The notes under the pieces: model-generated
Told to the model about the DNA's origin: nothing
What the model saw: only the letters and a program-made list of their open reading frames with translations
The model's database searches: none
Origin: Bacteroidota bacterium
GTDB lineage: Bacteria; Bacteroidota; Bacteroidia; CAILMK01
DNA: 35,247 nt
Direction of reading: 5' to 3'
NCBI GenBank assembly: GCA_013288555.1
Contig: JABDBQ010000028.1
Location: 1 to 35,247, forward strand
Shown here: positions 1 through 7,963 of the stretch, one piece after another
Layout of the letters: every line of letters starts with the position of its first letter
Position numbering within the stretch: the first letter of the stretch is position 1
Translations under genes and position numbers: made by a program

Positions 1-487
1 AAAAATGTTCTGAAAGTTTCCTGGAATAACCGGCATCCAATGCAAATTCGTTCGGACGATATGTTCTGAGGAAAGTGTTCGTATTATCAGTAAAATTGAT
101 ATCACCCAATGAAAAATACCTCAATGACGCCCCAAATCCTGAAAATTTGCCGATCTTTTTAAACATTGAAAGCGAGGAAAGGCTTACATCAGGAACCAGT
201 TGCCTGAGCCATGGTGTATAAGAAACGGCAATGCCCATTTCGTCCTGCTCAAAAGCGAGTTTAGCAGGGTTCCAGTACATGGAACTCGCATCCGGCGATA
301 TGGCTACTCCTGCATCCGCCATCCCTCCTGATCTTGCATCAGGTGAAATAAGCAGGAAAGGTACTGTTGTTGTTACTACACCGGTCTGGCCTGTAACTGA
401 GGCGGTTGTTTTGTTTATCTGGGCATAACTGCCAGTGTATGCCAGTATCCCAAACAACGAAAGGACTATAGAGCGTATTTGTTTCAT
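1..487 (-). CDS. porV: T9SS outer-membrane protein PorV (LptO), 3'-truncated
   Basis: Reading leftward from an ATG at 487, the frame stays open to the window edge, giving about 162 N-terminal residues. It starts with a signal peptide (MKQIRSIVLSLFGILAYTGS, then YAQ as cleavage region). Then comes the PorV hallmark SPDARSGGMADAGVAISPDA, followed by SSMYWNPAKLAF. PorV is an outer-membrane beta-barrel of the FadL-like type. In type IX secretion it shuttles cargo from the translocon and, with PorU, forms the attachment complex that processes C-terminal sorting domains at the surface. The start lies 45 bp downstream of the porU stop in the same direction, so the two are probably one transcript, matching their functional pairing. 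The rest of the barrel is outside the window. Identity is firm from the motif and the neighbour. Confidence 0.92.
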   Translation of the reverse strand, partial: MKQIRSIVLSLFGILAYTGSYAQINKTTASVTGQTGVVTTTVPFLLISPDARSGGMADAGVAISPDASSMYWNPAKLAFEQDEMGIAVSYTPWLRQLVPDVSLSSLSMFKKIGKFSGFGASLRYFSLGDINFTDNTNTFLRTYRPNEFALDAGYSRKLSEHF

Positions 488-532
488 ACTCGTGTCTTCT
501 AGATTACAAAGATAAGGAAGTTTTATGATGTT

Positions 533-3500
533 TTATTTAATATAAATCAGCTTTTGAGATTTTGAGGCAACCTGTCCATCGGCATCAGAAACAGTTAACC
601 GATATACATACATACCCGGTGCAATGTTTGCACCGCCATAGGTTGTTCCGTTCCATTGTATCAGCTGTTGGTCACCGGCAGACATGACATCGCTTTGCAA
701 ATCGCGTATCAATTTGCCGCGCATATCATAAATACCTATATCCACGTGCAATGTTTTATCTGGTTCATTATCATCAAATCCAAAGGTTGTCATGTCGCTA
801 AACGGATTAGGGTAGTTAAATATTTTACCAATCGTTAAATTTGATGAATTGGCTACAATAAAATCTGTTGAAGCAGTCGCAGAGCTGTCATCTACATCCC
901 ATACGGTTACGGTAAGATGGTATTTTCCATTTGAAAGATTGAAGAACGGATAAGCAATAGTGCCTGATTTATAAGTGCCTTTATCAGCCGCATAATAATT
1001 ATCCAGAATATAGGTTCCTGAGCCACCATTACTGTCGAGAACTGCCGTCAGGTTATGCCCTATACTTCCAAGGGTATTAATCCCGATCTGGGAATAAACA
1101 CGGGCCAGCATTACAGGATTCTGATTGACAAGATCCCCGTCAATAAAACTGGTATCGTTCATAAATAATTTTACTCTTGGTGCTGTAAAATTCAGGTTTA
1201 CTTTGTTGTCACTTCCGCCCACTACAATGCTGTCCGTATATCCGTTAGCGTCTATAACACCATTGTCCGCATAAAAACTGATTTTTCCGTTTCCATAGGC
1301 AAAAGAAATATCGCGTGGTACAACAAACTGAAATGTAAATTTCCCGTTCTTTACAGAGGTATGTCCTTTATAGATAATATTATTCTGTGTTGAATAAGAC
1401 AGAACCCAATCAGGATCCGAAGGGTCACCAGAGGCCTGTCCCAGTGTAGATTGTGTTTGCGGCTTGTCGAATACCGTTGGGTATATATCACCGTTAAAAC
1501 TGGTGAGGACCTGGTTGCCTGAAACTACTTCACCACTTACCGTCATTAATGACAATGCCTTAAAAGTGTCGGATGCCATACTGTCTTTAGAAATATTCGT
1601 CACTATTACATTGTATTGTGGTAGCGCAAGCCTGATGGCAGGGTCACCAATAAGCGTGAAGCATTTCCCGTTCGCTTCATCAGTGTTATTTTTACCCGCA
1701 GTGAATGCAGACCCGATATATTGGGGCAACCCTGTCTTGGGTTCTTTTTCGAATAGGTTATTATTTAAAATGGCCTCGTTTAGCAATTCATTTGCAGTTA
1801 TTTCTACAGCACGTGTTGTGGAATACAATGCAAAAGGGCCGCCATTCGGGTTCAGTAATGCCTGGTCTCCTGCCGAAACATTGGTAGGATCATCAAATGT
1901 TCCGAACTGGCAGGTAGCTGTAATTAAAAGTGGCATATTGTAAGGGTTTACCCAGGAGTTAATATCGCTAAGGGTCATTACTTTTTCAACAGCGAGATAT
2001 TGCGGCCCGCCGTGTCCGATATAATCCATAACGAGGCATCCATTGGTCATGTTATTATCAATATCAGTATTGATTTGCGGGAACAATTGACCAGCTGCGG
2101 TATTCACTACCTGTGTGGCATCGAGATATAGTTTGGTGACATTCAGTTCGGGTTGCTGCGGGGCGATAATACCCTGGGTTATAGATTCTGTCTGCTTTTC
2201 AAATGTATCTTCTTCCCGGTTGTCTGCAATAAAAACAAGTTTATTGCGCCAGTCATTCATGCATTTGGGCTCGTTGTTATATCGCTCTGCTTTATGTACC
2301 ATGTCCATAGCCTGTTGCGCGTTATAAACCGGCATCCTGCCTACACTCAACTGAAGCATCTGTGTTGACGCATCAATATCATCATCAGGCCAGTTGCCTT
2401 CCATGGGTGCAAGCAATGTATAATAGTCATCAGAGCAAAAAGAACCTTCGCTCCAGAGTGAATAATATCCTTCATAGGTAGGCACAAAATTGGTATTGCC
2501 TTTGATCCTGTTTTTATAATCAATAGAAGCGGCACCAAACAAGAGCAGGAACCTTGGATTTTTACCAGTTGCAGTTCCCCGGTCGTAAAACATTTTCATC
2601 ATATCCCTGATGCCACATACATCCTGTGTGCCAGAAGAAAATTCATTGTAAACCTGTTGCGGCGTTACCACATCAACCACCATATTATCGTGTACTTTGT
2701 GATAAGCTGCAAGGCTGTCTGCAGCAGGAATAAAATCAGGATAGGCGACGATAACCATATCAGGTTGCGGCATGTTGCGGATATTCTGATTTGGCACTTT
2801 CCCGAATGCGGTTGGTGTATAAAATCCGGAACCATCGCAGGCAACAAATTCCCTGAGCTGATCTCCATTTGAATTAAAGGTCAATTCACCGGTTCCCTGA
2901 CTAAGTGAAACGGCTTGAACATTATGAAAATCAGTCACATCCCATACCTGGTAATTTGTTGAAGGGGCATTGCTGATATGATATCTGTTGATTTGATTCT
3001 GACCTGTGCTTGACGGATTTCTGAACGCAAACTGACCGGGAATATATTTCAACGAAGAAGGCACATTAAATTCAACATAATCAAGCCATCCAAGGTCGTC
3101 CTGTGAAGATGGATTGAAGGTTATATCCATGGAAAATTTTGTAGAAGGTAATGCAAAACTTGATGAGGAATTATCATTAACTTCTGCATATTCATTCACG
3201 AATGGATCAGGCGAAGGCACCTGCCCAACACTATTTGAATTAATAACAGTGCCCGAAAGAGAAAAATTAAATGAGGCGTAACCTGTTAATGCCCTGGCGG
3301 CTGTAGATGTCCTGATCAATGCCTGCTGACTCAGGTCTGCCTGGGGGAAATTAAAATTCAGGTAATGATTATATGTTGTTTTCAGATCGGTATTTATCGC
3401 GCTGAACCCTTCACCATACCATTCCCTGCCTGATTTTACTTCCATAGTAAGAGGGGTAATGGTATCCAGTTCATGGTAATCATAAGCTGTAAAACCTGTT

Positions 3501-4444
3501 ATTTCATTTGTTGGGGGTACAGTAATATTCTGCGGAAGAATGCGTTTTGCGGGGTCGGCAGGGTCCCCGTCAGCCGTGATAAAATAATAGGCTGTATCAG
3601 AATAATAATTGATCTGGTGATGGAACTGTTTTAAAGTTGTGTCATACGCCCATGAGGTTGGACCTTTGGCATAAAAAAGGATATAATCTGAGCCGCTAAG
3701 GGGGCCGATGCCTCCTGATACATATATGGCATTCTGAACCAGGTCAGAATCCCTTGGAGTAGCATTAGGTTCTGGGAGCATGCCACCAGGACGGCCGTAT
3801 ATTTTAATGCTTGGCCCATCAATATTCGCTGACATACCTAAACTTTTCAGAAAATTTAAATCAAGCTTATAAATCCCGGTCTGCATAACCCCGAATTTGT
3901 ACCATGTGCCAGAGCTCAGCAAAGAACCGGATGAGGAACGTTTCGATGAAGCAACCGGTGCCGAAGGTGCGATGGTTTGGGTGACAGTCAGCGATATCGT
4001 AAAACTTTTCAGCAGTTCAATGTCTCCGTTTAGCGGGTTTTTCCGGATCGGGACAAAATTTAACGCCACTATCGGATTATGATCCAACTCTGCCATTTGG
4101 GCATTAAGTACAACCTGGTTAGACAAGTTTTTAAGTTCACCAATGATAACCGGGTCATCTTCTTTTACATAGATTTCATCAACAAGGCTCGCGTTTACAG
4201 AGCCGAAGGCTGAAACAGGTATTTTTACCTCAAAAACCGGTGTTGCAGGATTGCTGCGCGTATAATAGGCTCCCGGGAAGTTTAAAAAATATGTTGCATT
4301 TATTTTCGGGTTACCGATATTTGCTTTAATTTGCCACTTTAAATCCTGCTTCGAGGTAAAGGTTTGTCCGAAAGCAGCAGATAAGGGAAGGAAAACTAAA
4401 ATTGTCCAGCTTAAAATAAAACAAGATAAGGTTCGTTTGAGCAT
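533..4444 (-). CDS. porU: T9SS C25-family sortase PorU
   Basis: This 1303-residue exported protein is the type IX sortase. It cuts off the C-terminal sorting domain of cargo proteins at the cell surface and, in Porphyromonas, attaches anionic LPS. A signal peptide covers about residues 1-26 (ends SAAFGQ). A gingipain-like C25 peptidase domain lies in the middle. The expected catalytic dyad is visible as His811 in YIGHGG and Cys845 in TATCQFG, so the enzyme looks active. The last ~100 residues (from IGKIFNYPNPF, ~1205) form a FlgD/sorting-domain-like fold that PorU proteins keep. Length fits the family, which runs about 1100-1300. It is read with porV downstream and diverges from a PorP-like gene. 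The frame holds several antisense open frames that are shadows only. Confidence 0.95.
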   Translation of the reverse strand: MLKRTLSCFILSWTILVFLPLSAAFGQTFTSKQDLKWQIKANIGNPKINATYFLNFPGAYYTRSNPATPVFEVKIPVSAFGSVNASLVDEIYVKEDDPVIIGELKNLSNQVVLNAQMAELDHNPIVALNFVPIRKNPLNGDIELLKSFTISLTVTQTIAPSAPVASSKRSSSGSLLSSGTWYKFGVMQTGIYKLDLNFLKSLGMSANIDGPSIKIYGRPGGMLPEPNATPRDSDLVQNAIYVSGGIGPLSGSDYILFYAKGPTSWAYDTTLKQFHHQINYYSDTAYYFITADGDPADPAKRILPQNITVPPTNEITGFTAYDYHELDTITPLTMEVKSGREWYGEGFSAINTDLKTTYNHYLNFNFPQADLSQQALIRTSTAARALTGYASFNFSLSGTVINSNSVGQVPSPDPFVNEYAEVNDNSSSSFALPSTKFSMDITFNPSSQDDLGWLDYVEFNVPSSLKYIPGQFAFRNPSSTGQNQINRYHISNAPSTNYQVWDVTDFHNVQAVSLSQGTGELTFNSNGDQLREFVACDGSGFYTPTAFGKVPNQNIRNMPQPDMVIVAYPDFIPAADSLAAYHKVHDNMVVDVVTPQQVYNEFSSGTQDVCGIRDMMKMFYDRGTATGKNPRFLLLFGAASIDYKNRIKGNTNFVPTYEGYYSLWSEGSFCSDDYYTLLAPMEGNWPDDDIDASTQMLQLSVGRMPVYNAQQAMDMVHKAERYNNEPKCMNDWRNKLVFIADNREEDTFEKQTESITQGIIAPQQPELNVTKLYLDATQVVNTAAGQLFPQINTDIDNNMTNGCLVMDYIGHGGPQYLAVEKVMTLSDINSWVNPYNMPLLITATCQFGTFDDPTNVSAGDQALLNPNGGPFALYSTTRAVEITANELLNEAILNNNLFEKEPKTGLPQYIGSAFTAGKNNTDEANGKCFTLIGDPAIRLALPQYNVIVTNISKDSMASDTFKALSLMTVSGEVVSGNQVLTSFNGDIYPTVFDKPQTQSTLGQASGDPSDPDWVLSYSTQNNIIYKGHTSVKNGKFTFQFVVPRDISFAYGNGKISFYADNGVIDANGYTDSIVVGGSDNKVNLNFTAPRVKLFMNDTSFIDGDLVNQNPVMLARVYSQIGINTLGSIGHNLTAVLDSNGGSGTYILDNYYAADKGTYKSGTIAYPFFNLSNGKYHLTVTVWDVDDSSATASTDFIVANSSNLTIGKIFNYPNPFSDMTTFGFDDNEPDKTLHVDIGIYDMRGKLIRDLQSDVMSAGDQQLIQWNGTTYGGANIAPGMYVYRLTVSDADGQVASKSQKLIYIK

Positions 4445-4492
4445 AAAGTCAGATCGTGTTAAATATGACAGGTAAAATAAATTATTTGAGAA

Positions 4493-4524
4493 CTTGTAAA
4501 ATTAACATGTTTTGCGTAAATTTG
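4493..4524 (+). promoter_or_regulatory. Predicted Bacteroidota promoter of porP-gldJ
   Basis: A CTTG (4493-4496) and a TAAATTTG (4517-4524) are separated by 20 bp, close to the Bacteroidota consensus TTTG, about 19-20 bp, TAnnTTTG. It would place the transcript start about 55 bp before the ATG at 4589. It lies in the 144-bp divergent spacer between porU and the PorP-like gene. Prediction by motif only. Confidence 0.5.
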
Positions 4525-4588
4525 ATTTCAATAACGAGCTACTTCAAATTAAATTGCGAACAAAATCATTAAAACTTACAATAAGACG

Positions 4589-5608
4589 ATGAATAGGTCA
4601 ATTACGTTAGTGCTCCTGTTGTTTTTGGGCTTTGCTGCAAAAGTCTATGCACAGGATCCGGAATTCAGTCAGTTTTACGCCAATCCCCTGTATTTAAATC
4701 CTGCAATGGCCGGCACAGCACCGGGTCCCCGTTTTGCGGTTAACTTCCGCGATCAGTGGCCGAGTGTTTCAGGCTCATTTGTAACTTATGCCGCTTCGTA
4801 CGATGAGCATTTTGATGCTATCGGCGGTGGTATCGGTTTCCAGGTGATGCGCGATCAGGCAGGCGATGGCAACTTAACTACAAATACATTCAATGCAATG
4901 TATTCTTATAATCTTACCATAAAAAGTGATGTCAGGGATTATTTTGTAATAAAGGCAGGTATACAGGCCGGGGCTTTTGATCGCTCCATAGATTTCAGCA
5001 AACTGAGATTTGGTGATGAGATCGATCCGAAACTTGGATTTATTTATCCTACTCAGGAAAAACTGCCGTCGCAAGGTGTATATCAAACCAACCTTACTCC
5101 TGACTTTGGTGCGGGCCTTCTGGCATTTACCTCTAAATTTTATGCAGGCTTTGCCGTTGAGCACATTATCCAGCCTCCACAATCCTTCTTTAATAATCCT
5201 AACAGTGTTTTATTAAGAAAATACACTGTGCATCTTGGATTTTTATTACCAATAGATAACTGGAAAAAGAATCCTGAAACATATTTTTCGCCAAATATCC
5301 TTGTATTGCACCAGGGCACTTTCACCCAGCTCAATCTTGGAGGTTATTTCCTGAAAGATTATTTCATGGCAGGTCTCTGGTACAGGCAAACCGATCCGAA
5401 CTCTGATGCACTTATTATAATGGTCGGTATTAAAAAAGATGCAATCCGTATTGCATATAGCTATGATTTAACAGTTTCTGATGCCCGTGCAGCCGCAGCC
5501 GGCAGTCATGAAATATCTCTGATCATCGAATCTAAAAAGTATAATCCCCGCCAGAAGAGGAGATGGAGAAAAATAAATTGCCCCGATAATTTTGGAGGCC
5601 ATTCATAA
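4589..5608 (+). CDS. PorP/SprF family T9SS outer-membrane protein (copy 1)
   Basis: This is a 339-residue outer-membrane protein of the PorP/SprF family. It has a signal peptide (~1-21, ending KVYA|Q) followed by the family signature DPEFSQFYANPLYLNPAMAG and many alternating beta-strand segments expected of a barrel. PorP associates with the PorK/PorN (GldK/GldN) ring in Porphyromonas. SprF-like members in Flavobacterium are needed to export cargo with type B sorting domains. It is the first gene of an apparent two-gene unit with gldJ (54 bp gap) and diverges from porU. A second paralog sits at 14006-14986. Which of the two is the PorP orthologue and which is SprF-like cannot be told from sequence reading alone, so no symbol is given. 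Confidence 0.9.
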   Translation: MNRSITLVLLLFLGFAAKVYAQDPEFSQFYANPLYLNPAMAGTAPGPRFAVNFRDQWPSVSGSFVTYAASYDEHFDAIGGGIGFQVMRDQAGDGNLTTNTFNAMYSYNLTIKSDVRDYFVIKAGIQAGAFDRSIDFSKLRFGDEIDPKLGFIYPTQEKLPSQGVYQTNLTPDFGAGLLAFTSKFYAGFAVEHIIQPPQSFFNNPNSVLLRKYTVHLGFLLPIDNWKKNPETYFSPNILVLHQGTFTQLNLGGYFLKDYFMAGLWYRQTDPNSDALIIMVGIKKDAIRIAYSYDLTVSDARAAAAGSHEISLIIESKKYNPRQKRRWRKINCPDNFGGHS

Positions 5609-5624
5609 TATTTATATATATTTG
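5591..5624 (+). promoter_or_regulatory. Possible secondary promoter before gldJ
   Basis: A TATATTTG (5617-5624) matches the Bacteroidota -7 consensus TAnnTTTG. A TTTG at 5591-5594 lies 22 bp upstream, slightly longer than the usual spacing, and overlaps the end of the PorP-like gene. It could let gldJ be transcribed apart from the gene before it. Motif-based only. Confidence 0.4.
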
Positions 5625-5662
5625 CAGTTACAGTACTTATAAAGCAGCACGAAAAAACATAA

Positions 5663-7117
5663 ATGAAAATGAAGAGGAACTTGTTGTTTGTTGCATTCAT
5701 TGGCGCAACCAGTTTATTAGGTTCTTGCAGTAAGGACAAGTCGGCTACTACCGGCTGGAATTACAATGACAAGAAATGGGGTGGTTTTGAGCTTCACAAA
5801 TATAAGGAGCAGGAAACTGGTCCTAACCTTGTTTATATTCCTGGTGGCGCGTTCACCATGGGACTTATGGAGCAGGAAGTTACCTATGAAAATGATGCAG
5901 TACCTAAAAAGGTAACCATCAACGATTTTTATATGGATGAAACGGAAATCGCTAACGCTGATTATCTGGAATACATATATTGGTTGCACCGCGTGTACAC
6001 TGATCTTCCACAGGTATATCAGCAGGCTTTGCCGGATACTCTGGTTTGGCGTGACAAACTGGCTTTCAATGAGCCTTTTGTAAAATACTATTTCCGTCAC
6101 CCTGCTTACCAGTACTACCCGGTTGTAGGTGTAAGCTGGGTTCAGGCCACAAATTATTGCCAATGGCGTACCGATAGGGTAAATGAAGCTATTTTGATCA
6201 GGGACGGTTATTTCAAGCCGAATCCACAACAAACAGATAACGATAATTTTAATGTTGATGCTTATATGTCAGGACAATATGAAGGTCTGACAAAGAAGAA
6301 CAAAAAAGACCTTGGTCCACAGGGTGGTAACAGAAAAATTCAGTTGCAGGATGGTATCATGTTGCCTGACTACCGCCTACCTACAGAAGCTGAATGGGAA
6401 TATGCCGCACTTGCTTTACAGGGTAATGCCAAATTTGAAAACGTAAATGATCGCAGAATATATCCATGGGATGGAATATCCATGCGTAAAAATGAAACCA
6501 AATATATTGGTAAAATGCTGGCCAACTTCAAACGTGGCAACGGTGACTATGCCGGTATTTCAGAACTTCCGAACGATGGTGGTGTTATTACCACACCTGT
6601 GCACTCATACTGGCCAAATGATTTCGGTTTGTATGGTATGGCCGGTAACGTAAGTGAGTGGGTAATGGATGTTTATCGTCCGATGTCTCACCAGGATGTA
6701 TCAGACTTTAATCCATTTCGTGGTAATGTTTACATGAAACTTAAGAAAACGGACGATGGTTATATTGCTGAAAAAGACAGCCTTGGCAGGATTCCATATG
6801 TACCTGTAACCGATGAGGAAAGTGCTAACCGCAGAAATTACAGAACCTCAGATAATATAGGATCTAAAGATGAAATGAGTTACAATAACGGTCAGCAGGG
6901 GTATGATTATGGAAACACTACTCTTATTAATAACAAAGCAAGAGTATATAAAGGTGGATCATGGGCTGACAGGGCATTCTGGAATTCTCCGGGCTCCCGC
7001 AGGTTCCTCGATGAAACCCAATCATCTTCTCAACTTGGTTTCCGTTGCGCCATGATTCGCGTAGGTGGAAGGAAATGGGATAAAGACAAGAAACGTAAAT
7101 TTACTGCAGGCAGATAA
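5663..7117 (+). CDS. gldJ: Gliding motility lipoprotein GldJ (FGE-sulfatase fold)
   Basis: This 484-residue lipoprotein has a type II signal peptide with lipobox LLGSC (Cys21). An FGE-sulfatase/SUMF-type domain fills the rest: LVYIPGGAFTMG near residue 55, DFYMDETEIANADYL, HPAYQYYPVVGVSWVQA, RLPTEAEWEYA, and GMAGNVSEWVMD toward the end. GldJ in Flavobacterium is needed for gliding and secretion and stabilises GldK; it has no known catalysis. I call it GldJ rather than GldK because a separate GldK precedes gldLMN at 15136, and because gldJ beside porU-porV is the Flavobacterium arrangement. It is somewhat shorter than the Flavobacterium protein (~560). The ends of both lipoproteins are basic. 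A second ATG two codons in (5669) is an alternative start. It ends just before a strong terminator. Confidence 0.87.
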   Translation: MKMKRNLLFVAFIGATSLLGSCSKDKSATTGWNYNDKKWGGFELHKYKEQETGPNLVYIPGGAFTMGLMEQEVTYENDAVPKKVTINDFYMDETEIANADYLEYIYWLHRVYTDLPQVYQQALPDTLVWRDKLAFNEPFVKYYFRHPAYQYYPVVGVSWVQATNYCQWRTDRVNEAILIRDGYFKPNPQQTDNDNFNVDAYMSGQYEGLTKKNKKDLGPQGGNRKIQLQDGIMLPDYRLPTEAEWEYAALALQGNAKFENVNDRRIYPWDGISMRKNETKYIGKMLANFKRGNGDYAGISELPNDGGVITTPVHSYWPNDFGLYGMAGNVSEWVMDVYRPMSHQDVSDFNPFRGNVYMKLKKTDDGYIAEKDSLGRIPYVPVTDEESANRRNYRTSDNIGSKDEMSYNNGQQGYDYGNTTLINNKARVYKGGSWADRAFWNSPGSRRFLDETQSSSQLGFRCAMIRVGGRKWDKDKKRKFTAGR

Positions 7118-7144
7118 TAACTGTCTTTCAGTTTCGGTATATCA

Positions 7145-7191
7145 GAATCCGGTTTGAACTATTGAAAATGTTCAAACCGGATTCTTTTTTT
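7145..7191 (+). terminator. Rho-independent terminator after gldJ
   Basis: A perfect 15-bp stem (7145-7159 with 7170-7184) and a 10-nt loop are followed by seven T residues (7185-7191). It lies 27 bp past the gldJ stop and before the convergent ribE end. The T run serves the rightward transcript only. Confidence 0.9.
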
Positions 7192-7227
7192 ATACGATAT
7201 TTTTTCCTTGATTTTGAGCCGGGATTG

Positions 7228-7824
7228 TCAGGCCGGGCGATTGTTTCCCATAACTCTTTTGATATACTTTCCGATAACATCGAATTCAATGTTGACAGTA
7301 TCTCCTTTATTAAGATCGCTAAAATTGGTGTTTGAAAAAGTATATGGAATGATGGCGACATTGAAACCATCATTTTTACAATCAAATACGGTGAGGCTTA
7401 TGCCATTTACAGCAATAGAACCCTTTTCAATAATGAGATCCCTGAAAGACGGATCGAATTGAAATGAAAAAACATGGCTTCCTTCAATTGATTTTACTTC
7501 AATGCAAGCAGCAGTTGTATCTACATGCCCCTGAACGATATGCCCGTCAAGCAGGGTTTCCATTGTAATACTTTTTTCAAGATTGACTCTGCTATCACTT
7601 TTCAATGAGCCTAGGTTCGTTTTTACCAGAGTTTCAGCTATTGCAGTTACACGGTATAAATCATCCTTTATGGCTTCAACGGTAAGACAGGCTCCGTTAT
7701 GAGACAAGCTCTGATCTATATGCAGTTCCGGCGTTATTTCACTCTTTATCCAGAAGATTTTGTTCGTCCCTTCCTGATAGGTATCCACTACTATCCCCAG
7801 GTTTTTAATAATGCCGCTAAACAT
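7228..7824 (-). CDS. ribE: Riboflavin synthase, alpha subunit
   Basis: This 198-residue enzyme catalyses the last step of riboflavin synthesis, the dismutation of two 6,7-dimethyl-8-ribityllumazine molecules. The start MFSGIIKNLG is the family hallmark (MFTGII). The two homologous half-barrels each show the lumazine-site pattern: SHNGACLTV with GHIVQGHVD in the first half/junction and GSIAVNGISLTV in the second. Length is normal for the trimeric enzyme (~200). It stands alone on the minus strand, convergent with gldJ. No other rib genes are in the window and no FMN riboswitch is visible in the 139-bp leader spacer. Confidence 0.95.
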   Translation of the reverse strand: MFSGIIKNLGIVVDTYQEGTNKIFWIKSEITPELHIDQSLSHNGACLTVEAIKDDLYRVTAIAETLVKTNLGSLKSDSRVNLEKSITMETLLDGHIVQGHVDTTAACIEVKSIEGSHVFSFQFDPSFRDLIIEKGSIAVNGISLTVFDCKNDGFNVAIIPYTFSNTNFSDLNKGDTVNIEFDVIGKYIKRVMGNNRPA

Positions 7825-7870
7825 AAAATTTGTCTTTTGTCTCGATTTTTAATCTCAAACAATTTGCATG

Positions 7871-7878
7871 CAAAATTA
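7871..7878 (-). promoter_or_regulatory. Predicted -7 element of ribE
   Basis: On the minus strand this reads TAATTTTG, an exact match to TAnnTTTG, 47 bp before the ribE ATG. No clear TTTG is found at the -33 distance, so confidence is limited. Confidence 0.4.
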
Positions 7879-7963
7879 CTTTAATATCTAAGCCGAATCA
7901 TAAATAAAGTGAAGTATTACAAAATGTGATCAGAGTAATCAGAAGAAAAAAACAGGGGAGCAG

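Noticed and set aside
1464..1943. 159-residue rightward frame inside porU
   Set aside because: It is antisense to the conserved C25 peptidase region and matches no family.
7825..7963. FMN riboswitch before ribE
   Set aside because: The spacer is short and AT-rich and lacks the conserved stem motifs; only a -7 element can be seen.
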